DNA of 64,000 nucleotides, taken from Mesobacterium pallidum (lineage in GTDB: Bacteria; Pseudomonadota; Alphaproteobacteria; Rhodobacterales; Rhodobacteraceae). Positions 42,218 through 51,432 of the stretch are shown one piece after another; positions within the stretch are counted from its first letter, which is position 1, and the number at the start of each line of letters is the position of its first letter. The translations under genes and the position numbers were made by a program. The DNA lies in assembly GCF_019966535.1 (NCBI RefSeq), contig NZ_JAIMID010000001.1, positions 186,001 through 250,000 of the forward strand. The letters run 5' to 3'. Below the pieces are notes generated by a model. The model saw only the letters and a program-made list of their open reading frames with translations. It did no database searches and was not told the DNA's origin.

Positions 42218-43345
42218 ATGATCCGTAAACTAGCAATGACGGCCGCAACCGGCCTTGCCCTGACCGCAACCGGCGCATTCGCCGACGTGGTCATCGCCGA
42301 CGTGGCGGAACTGTCGGGCGCGGGCGCCGCGGCCGGCGCCGTCTGGCACGATGGTGTCAAGATGGCGGTCGAAGAGATCAACGCCGCCGGCGGCATCCTG
42401 GGCGAACAGATCGACCTGCGTGAATACGACAGCCAGACCGATCCGCAGAACAGCCGCGCCATGGTGCAAAAGGCGATCGACGACGACGCCTATGTCCTGC
42501 TGGGCACGGTCTATTCGTCCTCGACCGTCGTGAACATGCTGGTCGCCCAGCAGAACGGCGTGCCGCAGCTTACCGGCTCGGAAAGCCCGACGATCACCGC
42601 CAAGGGCAACCCCTACATCTTCCGCACCGCCTTTGGCGCGCAGAAGGGCCTGCCCAAGCTGGGGACCTACCTCAAGGACGATCTAGGCGCGCAGAAGATC
42701 GCCGTGATCTGGGCCAATACCGAGTTCGGCAAGGGTGGTCATGACGCCTTCATGGCCGTGGCCGAGGATCTGGGCCTCGAGATCGTGGCCGATGTGCCGA
42801 CCGAACAGGCGCAGGTCGACTTTGCCGCCGACGTCGCCAAGCTGGCCTCGGCCGGGGCCGACGCCGTGTTCTCGTACATGACCGAAGAGGAAAGCGCCCG
42901 CTTCCTGATCGAGGCGGAAAAGCAGGGCCTGGGCCTGCCCATCGTGGGCGACACGGTGATCGCCTCGCAGAAGGTGATTGACCTGGCCGGGGAGGCCGCC
43001 AACGGCGTGGCCAGCCACGTCGGCCTGACCGCCGAGGCGCCGGTGCCCGCGATCCAGGAGATGGCCGCGAAGTTCCAGGAAAAGTTCGGCTACGGCGCGG
43101 ATCACAACGCGATCAAGGGCTACATCGGCGCCTACACGGTCAAGTACGTGACCGAGCAGATCGGCGAGTTTGACCGCGAGAAGTTCGCCGAGACCATGCA
43201 TGGCCTCTGCCTTGACGCCGCCTCGCACCCGGGCGTTCTGATGGATGTCTGCTGGGACGAGACCGGCGAGATGAGCCGCGCCAGCTTCCTGGTCGAGGTC
43301 GTGGACGGCGCGCAGACCATCACCAAGACGCTGCCGGCCAACTAA
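42218..43345 (+). CDS. ABC transporter substrate-binding protein (branched-chain amino acid/aromatic type)
   Basis: A 375-residue periplasmic binding protein of the LivK family. Signal peptide residues 1-22 end TGAFA and the mature part starts DVVIADVAELSGAGAAAGAV. It has two lobes with the hinge region typical of type I periplasmic proteins (QLTGSESPTITAKGN; IWANTEFGKGG). GGGAGG precedes the ATG. Related LivK-like proteins bind aromatic acids. It is transcribed with the AroE-like gene and followed by the permeases. Confidence 0.93.
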   Translation: MIRKLAMTAATGLALTATGAFADVVIADVAELSGAGAAAGAVWHDGVKMAVEEINAAGGILGEQIDLREYDSQTDPQNSRAMVQKAIDDDAYVLLGTVYSSSTVVNMLVAQQNGVPQLTGSESPTITAKGNPYIFRTAFGAQKGLPKLGTYLKDDLGAQKIAVIWANTEFGKGGHDAFMAVAEDLGLEIVADVPTEQAQVDFAADVAKLASAGADAVFSYMTEEESARFLIEAEKQGLGLPIVGDTVIASQKVIDLAGEAANGVASHVGLTAEAPVPAIQEMAAKFQEKFGYGADHNAIKGYIGAYTVKYVTEQIGEFDREKFAETMHGLCLDAASHPGVLMDVCWDETGEMSRASFLVEVVDGAQTITKTLPAN

Positions 43346-43355
43346 GGCCGCGGCC

Positions 43356-43380
43356 GGGCCGCGCGTCAGTCGCGCGGCCC
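43356..43380 (+). terminator. Stem-loop between binding protein and permease genes
   Basis: GGGCCGCGCG (43356-43365) pairs perfectly with CGCGCGGCCC (43371-43380), 5-base loop. There is no T-tract. It lies in the 81-base gap of an otherwise tight operon and probably raises the binding protein level relative to the permeases. Confidence 0.55.
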
Positions 43381-43426
43381 CTCACTCGCACCGAAACACC
43401 GCTGAACCGGGAGGCGCGGGCGCATC

Positions 43427-44305
43427 ATGTCCGAATTCATCCAACTACTCCTGTCGGGCCTGTCGTCCGGGTCGATCTATGCCCTGGCCGCAGTCGGCTT
43501 TACCCTGCTTTGGCAGGCCTCGCAGACGATCAACTTCGCCCAGGGCGAGTTCGTCATGATCCCGGCCTTCTTCGTGCTGGCCCTGTCGGTCAAGCTGGGT
43601 TTCCCGGTCTGGCTGGCCATGCCGCTGGCGATTATCCTGTCGGTCCTGATCCTTGGCGCGCTGTTCAAGCGGCTGATCGTCGAGCCGATGCACAAGCACG
43701 GCACCATCCCGCTGGTCATCGCCACCATCGCCCTCGGCATCCTGCTGAAGGAAATGGTCAAGGAGTTCTACTCCCCCCTCGGCCAGCCCTTCCCGAGCCT
43801 TTTTCCGCAGGATGTCTTCAGCATCGGCGGGGCCGCGATCTCGATCCCCGATATTGCCAATTTCACCATCGCCATGGGCACCATCGTGGCGCTGCAACTC
43901 TTCCTGTCGCGCACCCGCACGGGCCGTTCGATGCAGGCCACGGCGCAGAACCCGGACGTGGCCGAGATCCTGGGCGTCGATATCAAGCGGATGGTGATGT
44001 ACACCTTCCTGATCAACGGCGCGCTGGCGGCCATCGCCTCGATCCTCATCACGCCGGTCTATCTTGCCAAGTTCTCGAACGGAGAGGTCCTGGGCCTTGT
44101 CGCCTTCATCGCGGCCATCGTCGGCGGGTTCAACCAGATCCGCGGTGCACTTGTGGGTGGGCTGCTGCTGGGCGTCGTCGACAACTTTTCAGCCGCCTAC
44201 TTCAGTTCCGAATATCGGCAGGCGCTGCCCATGATCCTGCTGATCGTCATCATCCTGGTCCGGCCGCAAGGGCTGCTGGGCACGTCGGAGGGCCGCACCG
44301 TATGA
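43427..44305 (+). CDS. ABC transporter permease (LivH family)
   Basis: A 292-residue protein with about eight hydrophobic segments. The family start LSSGSIYALAAVGFTLLWQA and FAQGEFVMIPAFF near residue 38 are typical. The C-terminal region VIAFIAAIVGGFNQIRG-like (FIAAIVGGFNQIRGA) is the EAA-like coupling zone to the ATPases. It overlaps the LivM gene by four bases. Confidence 0.95.
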   Translation: MSEFIQLLLSGLSSGSIYALAAVGFTLLWQASQTINFAQGEFVMIPAFFVLALSVKLGFPVWLAMPLAIILSVLILGALFKRLIVEPMHKHGTIPLVIATIALGILLKEMVKEFYSPLGQPFPSLFPQDVFSIGGAAISIPDIANFTIAMGTIVALQLFLSRTRTGRSMQATAQNPDVAEILGVDIKRMVMYTFLINGALAAIASILITPVYLAKFSNGEVLGLVAFIAAIVGGFNQIRGALVGGLLLGVVDNFSAAYFSSEYRQALPMILLIVIILVRPQGLLGTSEGRTV

Positions 44306-45282
44306 CCCGCAAACATGTCCATATCGCCTTTGCCGTGATCGCGCTGGCGCTGCTGATCTTCGTGCCGCTGGGGCAGAAGAACTACATCCTCTACGTGCTG
44401 ACCTCGTGGCTGATGTTCTCGATCGCCGCGATGGGGCTGAACCTGACGCTGGGCTATGCCGGGCAGATTAGCCTTGCGCAGGCCAGCTTCATGGGGATCG
44501 GCGCCTATGTCACGGCGCTGATCACGCTGGCCGGTTACCACTGGGTCTTTGGCTGGCTGGCGGCCATGGGGCTGACCTTTGTCATCGGCCTGTTGCTGGG
44601 GTACCCGGCGCTGCGGGTGCAGCACCATTTCCTGGCCTTCGTCACGCTCGCCTTCAACACCATCGTCTTCCTCGTGCTGAGGAACGAAGACTGGCTGACC
44701 GGGGGCAACCACGGCCTTGTGGGCATGCCGCGGCCCGATTTCTTCGGCATCTCCACGGGCCGCAACCTGCAATTCTACTACTTCGTGCTGGTGCTTTTCG
44801 TGATCTCGGCCGGGGTGTTCTTCTGGATCGTCAACTCGCCCTGGGGCCGCGCCTTCAAGGCGCTGCGCGAGAACCCGGTGCGGGCGGAAAGCCTGGGCGT
44901 CGACACCCGCCGCATCACCTTGCTGGCCTTTGCCATCGGCTCGGCCTTCGGTGGCGGGGCAGGGGCGATCATGTCACCGCTGGTGCAGTTCATCGAGCCG
45001 GGCAGCTTCGCCCTCATCCATTCGCTCAAGATCCTGCTGATGGTGGTCGTGGGCGGCGCGGGCTTCTTCTACGGGCCCATGCTGGGCGCCGCCGTGGTGA
45101 TCCTGCTGCCCGAGGTGCTGCGGTTCACCGACGGCTATTACCTGATGATCTACGCGGCGCTGGTGATCGTGCTGATGGTCTATTCGCCCTCGGGCCTCAT
45201 CGGCATCGGGCAGAAGCTGATGCAGCAGATCCGGCCTAGGCAGGAGGTCCGCAAGGACATGGCGAAAGGAGCGCAGCTGTGA
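44302..45282 (+). CDS. ABC transporter permease (LivM family)
   Basis: A 326-residue polytopic membrane protein. The motifs LNLTLGYAGQISLAQASFMG and later LGVDTRRITLLAFAIGSAFG are characteristic of LivM. It pairs with LivH in the membrane. The start overlaps the LivH stop (ATGA) and the stop overlaps the GTG of the ATPase gene (GTGA). Confidence 0.95.
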   Translation: MTRKHVHIAFAVIALALLIFVPLGQKNYILYVLTSWLMFSIAAMGLNLTLGYAGQISLAQASFMGIGAYVTALITLAGYHWVFGWLAAMGLTFVIGLLLGYPALRVQHHFLAFVTLAFNTIVFLVLRNEDWLTGGNHGLVGMPRPDFFGISTGRNLQFYYFVLVLFVISAGVFFWIVNSPWGRAFKALRENPVRAESLGVDTRRITLLAFAIGSAFGGGAGAIMSPLVQFIEPGSFALIHSLKILLMVVVGGAGFFYGPMLGAAVVILLPEVLRFTDGYYLMIYAALVIVLMVYSPSGLIGIGQKLMQQIRPRQEVRKDMAKGAQL

Positions 45283-46025
45283 CCGATACCGTTCTTTCCG
45301 TGCGCGGCATCTCAAAGTCCTTCGGCGGCATCCAGGCCGTGCGCGATGTCAGCTTCGACGTCCAGAAGGGCGAGGTGCTGGGGCTGATCGGGCCGAATGG
45401 CTCGGGCAAGTCCACGTTGTTCAACTGCGTGCTGGGCCAGCTGCGTCCCGACAGCGGGCAGGTGACGATCAACGACCACAAGGTCGCCAACATGCGCGCC
45501 TCGCATCTCAACAAGCTGGGTGTCGGGCGCACCTTCCAGCAGCTGTCGGTCTTTCCGCAGATGAGCGTGCTCGACAACATCATCCTCGCGGGGCAGGAGC
45601 ACAAGGGGTCGATGGCCTCGCGCCTGTTCGGGCCGTCCGATGCCGGGCTGACCAGGGCGGCGGACCAGATGATCGCCTTCTTCCGGCTCGAGCACCTGCG
45701 CGACGAGATGGCGGGCAGCCTGTCCTATGGCCAGCAGAAACTGGTGGATGCCGCCATGGCCTTCATGGCCGGGCCGTCGCTGGTGCTGCTGGACGAGCCG
45801 GCGGGCGGGGTCAACCTGACCATGCTCGGCAGCCTCAAGGACCGGCTCGAGACCTATAACCGCGAACACGGCACCACCTTTGTTGTGATCGAGCACAACA
45901 TGGAATTCGTCATGTCGCTGTGCACCCGGATCATCGTGCTGGCCGAGGGCGAGATCATCGCCGAGGGCGCACCGGAGGAGATCCGGGCGAACCAGCAAGT
46001 CATCGACGCGTACCTGGGGGGCTGA
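45279..46025 (+). CDS. ABC transporter ATPase (LivG family)
   Basis: A 248-residue cytoplasmic ATPase with a GTG start. Walker A is GPNGSGKST near residue 38, the signature region LSYGQQKLVDAAMAF near residue 149, and Walker B LVLLDEPAGGVN near residue 169. It is followed closely by the second ATPase. GTGA coupling to LivM implies one polycistronic unit. Confidence 0.95.
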   Translation: MTDTVLSVRGISKSFGGIQAVRDVSFDVQKGEVLGLIGPNGSGKSTLFNCVLGQLRPDSGQVTINDHKVANMRASHLNKLGVGRTFQQLSVFPQMSVLDNIILAGQEHKGSMASRLFGPSDAGLTRAADQMIAFFRLEHLRDEMAGSLSYGQQKLVDAAMAFMAGPSLVLLDEPAGGVNLTMLGSLKDRLETYNREHGTTFVVIEHNMEFVMSLCTRIIVLAEGEIIAEGAPEEIRANQQVIDAYLGG

Positions 46026-46027
46026 CC

Positions 46028-46756
46028 ATGTTGGAACTCAAGAACCTTTTCGGCGGCTACGGCAAGATCACGATCCTGAACGGGACCACGTTCAAGATCC
46101 CCGAGGCGTCGATCACCACCGTGATCGGGCCGAACGGCGCGGGCAAGTCCACGGTGTTCAAGGCGATCTTCGGCCTTCTGAACATCCATTCGGGCGAGAT
46201 CCTGCTGAACGGCGAGAACGTGGTCGGGTTGACGCCGAAACAGCTGATCAACAAGGGCGTGACCTACGTGCCGCAGGGGCGCAACGTCGTGCCGCAGCTG
46301 TCGGTCTACCACAATCTCGAACTGGGCGGGATCACGGCGGACGACCAGTCCCGCGTGAAGGCGCGGATCGAGCAGGTGATGGACCAGTTTCCGATGCTGC
46401 GGAAATTCCGTGACCGCAAGGCGATCGAGCTGTCGGGCGGCCAGCAGAAGCAGCTCGAGGTGGCGCGGGCGCTGCTGCTCGACCCCAAGCTGATCCTGAT
46501 CGACGAGCCCTCGATCGGGCTCTCGCCCAACCTCGTGGCCGAGGTGTTCCGCACCCTCCAGGCTTTGCGCGACCAGGGCGTCACGATCCTGATGGTCGAA
46601 CAGAACGCCAAGGCGGCGCTGGCCATGTCCGATTACGGGCTGGTGCTGGAATTGGGCCAGACCCGCATGCATGACCGGGCCGACGTGCTGCTGGCCGATC
46701 CCAAGGTCGGGCACCTGTTCCTCGGCGGCCATATCGAAGAGGACGCGCCGGCATGA
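46028..46756 (+). CDS. ABC transporter ATPase (LivF family)
   Basis: A 242-residue ATPase. Walker A is GPNGAGKST near residue 36, the signature is [15 protein letters not shown] near residue 138, and Walker B is [26 protein letters not shown] is the LivF-type Q-loop region. It completes the ABC system and overlaps the AroQ-like gene by four bases. Confidence 0.95.
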   Translation: MLELKNLFGGYGKITILNGTTFKIPEASITTVIGPNGAGKSTVFKAIFGLLNIHSGEILLNGENVVGLTPKQLINKGVTYVPQGRNVVPQLSVYHNLELGGITADDQSRVKARIEQVMDQFPMLRKFRDRKAIELSGGQQKQLEVARALLLDPKLILIDEPSIGLSPNLVAEVFRTLQALRDQGVTILMVEQNAKAALAMSDYGLVLELGQTRMHDRADVLLADPKVGHLFLGGHIEEDAPA

Positions 46757-47184
46757 GCGCGCCTGCGATCCACGTTCTGAACGGCCCGAACCTGAACCTG
46801 CTGGGCCAGCGCGAGCCGCATATCTACGGCGCGACCACGCTGGCCGAGGTCGAACACATGTGCCGCGCCGCCGCCCGTGGCCCGCTTGAGTTTCACCAGA
46901 CGAACCACGAAGGCGCGATGATCGAGCGGATCCACGCTGCCCGCGAGACAGCCGCCGGGATCGTCATCAACCCGGCGGGCTGGACGTTTCGCTCGGTCGC
47001 GATCCTCGATGCGCTGAAAACGTTCGACGGCCCGATCATCGAGCTGCACATCTCGAACATCCATGCCCGCGACCCGATCTACCACGACAGCCTGATCTCG
47101 GCCGTGGCGACGGCCGTGATCGCCGGTCTGGGCGCGGCGGGCTATCCGGTGGCCGTACAGGCGATGTACGGGCTGATCGGCTAG
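46753..47184 (+). CDS. AroQ-like type II 3-dehydroquinate-dehydratase homologue, atypical active site
   Basis: A 143-residue protein with the AroQ fold signature [17 protein letters not shown] at residues 10-26. Residues Arg20, Tyr25, Asn73, Asp86, His99 and Arg106 match the M. tuberculosis enzyme (offset of about two). The substrate-contact His81 is Phe79 here and Arg112 is Tyr110. The core catalytic Tyr and Arg are kept, so a dehydratase-type reaction on a modified substrate is likely. It is translationally coupled to the ABC ATPase, which is unusual for a biosynthetic aroQ. Confidence 0.85.
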   Translation: MSAPAIHVLNGPNLNLLGQREPHIYGATTLAEVEHMCRAAARGPLEFHQTNHEGAMIERIHAARETAAGIVINPAGWTFRSVAILDALKTFDGPIIELHISNIHARDPIYHDSLISAVATAVIAGLGAAGYPVAVQAMYGLIG

Positions 47185-47196
47185 CCGGGCCCGCGG

Positions 47197-47940
47197 CTAG
47201 GAGGCGTCGCCGAAATCGCCGAAGGCGGCCCAGCCGCCATCCACCGACAGCGTTACGCCCGTGATCGCGCTTGCGGCAGGCGAGGCGAGGAACCAGATCG
47301 CCTCGGCGATCTCGGACGGGTCGATCAGCCGGCCCTGCGGCACGCGGCGCTGGATCGCGTCCAGGTCGATCCGCCCCTCGGACACCAGCTTTTCGACCAG
47401 CGCGGTGCGCGCATAGCCCGGGGCCACGGCATTGACCCGCACGCCCACGCCGGCCCATTCGCAGGCCAGCGACCGGGTCATCATCGCGATGCCCGCCTTG
47501 GCCGCGCCATAGGCGTTGCGGCGCGGCAATCCGGTGACCCCGGCGATGGACGACAGGTTCACGATGGCGCCGCCGCCCGCGTCGATCATCCGCCGGGCGC
47601 AGGCCCGCGCCACCAGGAAGGCGCCGGTCACATGGATGTCGAGCACCTTGCGGAACTGCGCGATATCCTGCTCGAGGCTGGGCAGGTGGCTGTCGCCGAT
47701 CCCGGCGTTGTTGACCAGCACGTCGATGCGGTCCAGCCCTGCCACCATCGCCTCGACCGCCGCCGCATCGGTGATGTCAAGCGTGACGCCTGTGTGCCCG
47801 GCGCCCAGTCGGGCCGCGGCTTCGTCCGCGCCCGTGAGGTCCGCGATGACGACGCGGCAACCGTCCGCCGCAAAGCGTTGCGCCGTGGCCCAGCCGATCC
47901 CCGCGGCGCCGCCCGTGATGATCACGACCCGCTCACTCAT
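47197..47940 (-). CDS. SDR-family oxidoreductase (copy A)
   Basis: A 247-residue classical short-chain dehydrogenase. The NAD motif TGGAAGIG is at residues 9-16, NNAG at about 87-90, the catalytic Ser in NLSSIAG, and Tyr and Lys in NAYGAAKAG. The C-terminal ITGVTLSVDGGWAA is typical. It is the last gene of the leftward operon, overlapping the second SDR by 8 bases; the substrate is probably a ring or side-chain alcohol of the island. Confidence 0.92.
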   Translation of the reverse strand: MSERVVIITGGAAGIGWATAQRFAADGCRVVIADLTGADEAAARLGAGHTGVTLDITDAAAVEAMVAGLDRIDVLVNNAGIGDSHLPSLEQDIAQFRKVLDIHVTGAFLVARACARRMIDAGGGAIVNLSSIAGVTGLPRRNAYGAAKAGIAMMTRSLACEWAGVGVRVNAVAPGYARTALVEKLVSEGRIDLDAIQRRVPQGRLIDPSEIAEAIWFLASPAASAITGVTLSVDGGWAAFGDFGDAS

Positions 47941-48703
47941 TGGCGTAACCGGGGCGGGGGACGTGGCTCATCAGCGTCTGGGCATAGCCGCCATCGACGA
48001 TGATCTCCTGTCCGCTGACATAGCCGGCCCGGTCCGAGGCAAGGAACAGCACAGCATCGGCGATGTCCTCGGGGCGGCCGATCCGGCGCAGGGGCACGAC
48101 CGCCTCTCGCGCGGCCTTTGTTGTGGGGTCGGCGTAGAACGCCTCGGACAGGGGGGTGCGGACGAGGCCCGGCGCCACCACGTTCGATCGGACCCCGCGC
48201 GGTCCCCATTCAAAGGCCAGCTGACGCGACAGCATCAATACCCCAGCCTTGGAGGCGGAATAGGCATTCGAGAACGCCTGCTGGTGGCGGCCCGAGATCG
48301 ACCCGACATGAACGATCGATCCGGCCCCGCGCGCCAGCATCCCGGCGCCGAAGCCCTGGGCGCAGCGCAGGTAGCCGGTGAGGTTCACGTCGAGCATCTT
48401 TTGCCACGCCGCGATGTCGACCGTGTCGAGCGGACCGGCCGCGAGGAAGGCCGCATTGTTGACCAGGATGTCCGCAGCGCCCACGGCCTTGACGGCTGCC
48501 GAGACACTGGCCGCATCGGTCACGTCGCAGGTCAGCGCCTGCCCGCCGACCTCGGTGGCCGAAGCCTGCGCGGCCGCGCCGTCGAGATCCAGCAGGAACA
48601 CCCGCGCGCCGTTGTCCACCAGCGCCGCCGCGATGGCCTTGCCGATCCCGCCGGCCGCCCCGGTGACGACGGCGGTCTTGCCGTCCAGCTCCAGCCAGTT
48701 CAT
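47933..48703 (-). CDS. SDR-family oxidoreductase (copy B)
   Basis: A 256-residue classical SDR. The nucleotide motif TGAAGGIGKA is near residue 15, NNAA near 83, the catalytic Ser in HVGSISG and Tyr-Lys in NAYSASKAG. It ends with VSGQEIIVDGGYAQ. The ATG overlaps the preceding flavoprotein stop (ATGA at 48700-48703). Two different SDRs in one operon suggest two successive alcohol/ketone steps. Confidence 0.92.
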   Translation of the reverse strand: MNWLELDGKTAVVTGAAGGIGKAIAAALVDNGARVFLLDLDGAAAQASATEVGGQALTCDVTDAASVSAAVKAVGAADILVNNAAFLAAGPLDTVDIAAWQKMLDVNLTGYLRCAQGFGAGMLARGAGSIVHVGSISGRHQQAFSNAYSASKAGVLMLSRQLAFEWGPRGVRSNVVAPGLVRTPLSEAFYADPTTKAAREAVVPLRRIGRPEDIADAVLFLASDRAGYVSGQEIIVDGGYAQTLMSHVPRPGYANE

Positions 48704-50397
48704 GCGCCCGCTCCGGCAAGATGACGGCCGGTGATGTAGCCAAAGGTCATGGCCGGCCCCAGCGTGATTCCCGCGCCGGGATAGTTCCCGCCCATGATCG
48801 AGGCGCGGTCGTTGCCCACCGCGTAAAGCCCGTCTATGGCCGTCCCGTCCGCGCGCTGGACCTGGCCCGTCACATCGGTGCGCAGCCCGTCGAAGGTGCC
48901 GAGATCGCCCATGATGATCCTGAGCGCATAGAACGGCCCCGTTGTGATCGGCCCGACACAGGGGTTGGGCCCATGCTCCGGATCCGCGAGGTAGCGGTTG
49001 AAGGCGGTCCGGCCGCGCCCGAACTCCGGATCCTCGCCGCGCCCGGCGCCGGTGTTGTAGGCCGCCACCGTCGCCTCGAGCCCCGCCGGGTCGATGCCGG
49101 TCTCGCGCGCCAGCTCGGCCAGGGTGGCGCCGCGCTTGAGATAGCCGTTGTTCACGAAGCTGCCGACCGGGACCGGCGCGGGCTTGGCATAGCCAAGGCC
49201 GTACTTGCGGATCGTCGGGTGGTCGGCGATCAGCCAGGCGGCGGTCTCGGCCTCGCCCTCGCAGGCGCGCATCAGGGCGGCGCCGACATCGTGATAACTG
49301 TTGCTTTCGTTGGTGAACCGCTTGCCGGATTTCAGCACCGCGATGATGCCGGGCTTGTAGCGGTCCAGCAGGTGCGGGAAGGCGCCGAACTTGCCACCCC
49401 CCTGCGGCACCTTGCTGACCGGCATCCAGGCCGAGGTGTCCTTGAACTCGATCGGGGCATGGCCGCCGATGGCCTCGGCCAGGCGGATGCCATCGCCGGT
49501 GTTGTCCTCGGGCACGGGGCTGAAATGCTCGCCCCCGCGCGCGAGGTGCGGATAGGCCTTGCGCAGTTTCTCGAGGTCATGGGCAAATCCGCCGGTGGCG
49601 ATGACCACGGCCCGGCTGGCTGTCAGCGTCCCGCTCGGCGTGCGCACGCCGGTGACGCGGCCGCTGTCTGTCAGCAGCTCCTGGGCCGGGGTATCGGTGT
49701 AGATCGGGATGCCAAGGTCCAGGACCGATTTTGCCAGCCGCGCCGCCAGCGCATTGCCCGAGGTGACCTGCACCCCGCGACCGTAACGGGCGATCTCGCC
49801 GAAATGCTTGACCATCCGCTTGGTCACATAGGCAAAGCTGGCCGCCGATTTCGTGGCGTTGAAGAAATGCTTGATGTCGGCGTTGGACGAATTGAACATC
49901 ATCCCCATGAAGGTGATGGTCGCCAAAGGCGGGCGCAGGCGCTTCAGGTCCGGCCCCAGCGCCGAGGTGTCGAAGGGCGCGGCCAGGATCGACCGGCCCA
50001 CGTCCACCCCGCCCGGCACGTCGGGGTGGTAATCGGGGTAGAGGGTCGGCACGAACTTCACCTCGGTCTCGCGCTCGAAGAAATCGACCATCTGGGGACC
50101 GGCGTCGAGGAAGGCCTCGACCGCCGCCTCGGAGTAGAAGTTGCCCGTCTCTTCCTTCATGTAGCGCACCGCGTCTTCGCGGCTGTCCGCAATCCCCGCG
50201 TCCTGCGCATGGCGGTTGCCGGGGATCCACAGCACCCCGCCCGAAAAGGCCGTGGTGCCGCCAAAGACCGGCGCCTTTTCGATGATCGCGACGGAGAGCC
50301 CGTGCTTTTTCGCGGTGATCGCCGTGGACATGCCCCCGGCGCCCGACCCGATGACCACCACGTCCCAGGTCTCGTCCCCGCTTGGCCGTTGGCGCAT
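48700..50397 (-). CDS. 3-Ketosteroid-dehydrogenase-like flavoprotein (copy 3)
   Basis: A 565-residue FAD enzyme, the third paralogue in the island. Motifs: VVVIGSGAGGMSTAITAKKH near residue 13, GGTTAFSGGVLWIPGNRHAQ near residue 45, and the C-terminal GLYAVGNDRASIMGGNYPGA with GITLGPAMTFGYITGRHLA. GGGAGG lies 6 bases before the ATG at 50397. It opens the leftward operon with the two SDRs and has an AraC-type direct repeat upstream. Confidence 0.92.
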   Translation of the reverse strand: MRQRPSGDETWDVVVIGSGAGGMSTAITAKKHGLSVAIIEKAPVFGGTTAFSGGVLWIPGNRHAQDAGIADSREDAVRYMKEETGNFYSEAAVEAFLDAGPQMVDFFERETEVKFVPTLYPDYHPDVPGGVDVGRSILAAPFDTSALGPDLKRLRPPLATITFMGMMFNSSNADIKHFFNATKSAASFAYVTKRMVKHFGEIARYGRGVQVTSGNALAARLAKSVLDLGIPIYTDTPAQELLTDSGRVTGVRTPSGTLTASRAVVIATGGFAHDLEKLRKAYPHLARGGEHFSPVPEDNTGDGIRLAEAIGGHAPIEFKDTSAWMPVSKVPQGGGKFGAFPHLLDRYKPGIIAVLKSGKRFTNESNSYHDVGAALMRACEGEAETAAWLIADHPTIRKYGLGYAKPAPVPVGSFVNNGYLKRGATLAELARETGIDPAGLEATVAAYNTGAGRGEDPEFGRGRTAFNRYLADPEHGPNPCVGPITTGPFYALRIIMGDLGTFDGLRTDVTGQVQRADGTAIDGLYAVGNDRASIMGGNYPGAGITLGPAMTFGYITGRHLAGAGA

Positions 50398-50451
50398 GTC
50401 GTCCTCCCATCTGACTGCGTGGCGATTACGCCCTGAAGGCCCGCCAAGGCC

Positions 50452-50482
50452 AATGGACAGGGCGGCGTTTTTGTTGGACAAT
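50452..50482 (-). promoter_or_regulatory. AraC-type operator, site 3 (21-bp direct repeat)
   Basis: On the minus strand ATTGTCCAA is followed by GTCCATT, with GTCCA boxes at 50479-50475 and 50458-50454, exactly 21 bases apart. It points to the flavoprotein gene (start 50397), 57 bases away, and lies in the 129-base gap shared with the araC gene (start 50527). Confidence 0.75.
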
Positions 50483-50526
50483 TCATCACCCCGGGGGAGC
50501 CGGGCGAGGCAGAGGACATAGGACAC

Positions 50527-51429
50527 GTGTCGCACAAGACACCCATTCCAAGCTTTTACCTGTATGGCGATGCGCAGCTTGACGAGGATCTGGACACGAT
50601 TCACGTCGAGCCGATCCGCGACCGGTCGCAGCGCAACGATTGGATCATTCATCCCCATGTCCACCCCGACCACGTGCAGGTGCTGTGGATCACCGAGGGC
50701 GGCGCGCGCTTTACCATCGAGGGGCAGGAGCTGCTGGCCCCGCCGCGCAGCCTGGTCGTCCAGCCGGCCGGCGCGCTGCACGAGATCCTGTTCCAGCCCG
50801 GCACCGAGGGGCGCGTCATCACCGCCGCCGTGACCTACGTGGAGGCGGTCGCGCGGGACGATCCGCGCCTTGTCGCCGTGACCCGCCACCCGGGCGCCTA
50901 CCCGGTGCCCGAAGGCAGCGCGAACGCGGCCCTGGTGGCGCAGAACTTCGACCAGATCCTGACCGAGGCGCGCTGGGAGGCGCCGGGCCGCCGCATGGCG
51001 ATCCGCGGGGCCTTCCTGTCGATCCTCGTCGCGCTCTTCCGCCTGGCCGAAACGCTGGGCGCTTCGGAACCCGCGCGCAGGGACCGTGATTTCGAACTGG
51101 TGACGCGCTACCGCGCCGCGCTCGAGGATCATTTCCGCGACCAGAAATCGCTGGCCTTCTACGCCCGCGAGCTTGGCGCCTCGACCCAGCGGCTGAACGC
51201 CGCCTGCAAGGCGCGGGCGGGGCGCACGGCGTCCGAGGTTCTGTACGACCGCATCCTGGTCGAGGCCAAGCGCTGCCTGCTTTACACCGAGATGACCGTG
51301 GCCGAGATCGGCCATGCCATCGGCTACGACGACCCGGCCTATTTCAACCGCTTCTTCTCGCAGCGGGTGGGGCGGCCGCCGGGGACCTACCGCGCCGAGG
51401 CGGCGACGACCCGGCGCGTCGGCACCTGA
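50527..51429 (+). CDS. AraC-family transcriptional regulator (PobR-like)
   Basis: A 300-residue activator. The N-terminal cupin sensor (about residues 20-130) contains IIHPHVHPDHVQVLWITEGG. The C-terminal double helix-turn-helix (about 190-290) has LAFYARELGASTQRLNAACK and the second helix EIGHAIGYDDPAYFNRFFSQ. The start is GTG. PobR-type regulators respond to aromatic acids such as 4-hydroxybenzoate. Three direct-repeat sites around this gene make it the likely regulator of three operons. Confidence 0.93.
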   Translation: MSHKTPIPSFYLYGDAQLDEDLDTIHVEPIRDRSQRNDWIIHPHVHPDHVQVLWITEGGARFTIEGQELLAPPRSLVVQPAGALHEILFQPGTEGRVITAAVTYVEAVARDDPRLVAVTRHPGAYPVPEGSANAALVAQNFDQILTEARWEAPGRRMAIRGAFLSILVALFRLAETLGASEPARRDRDFELVTRYRAALEDHFRDQKSLAFYARELGASTQRLNAACKARAGRTASEVLYDRILVEAKRCLLYTEMTVAEIGHAIGYDDPAYFNRFFSQRVGRPPGTYRAEAATTRRVGT

Positions 51430-51432
51430 CGG

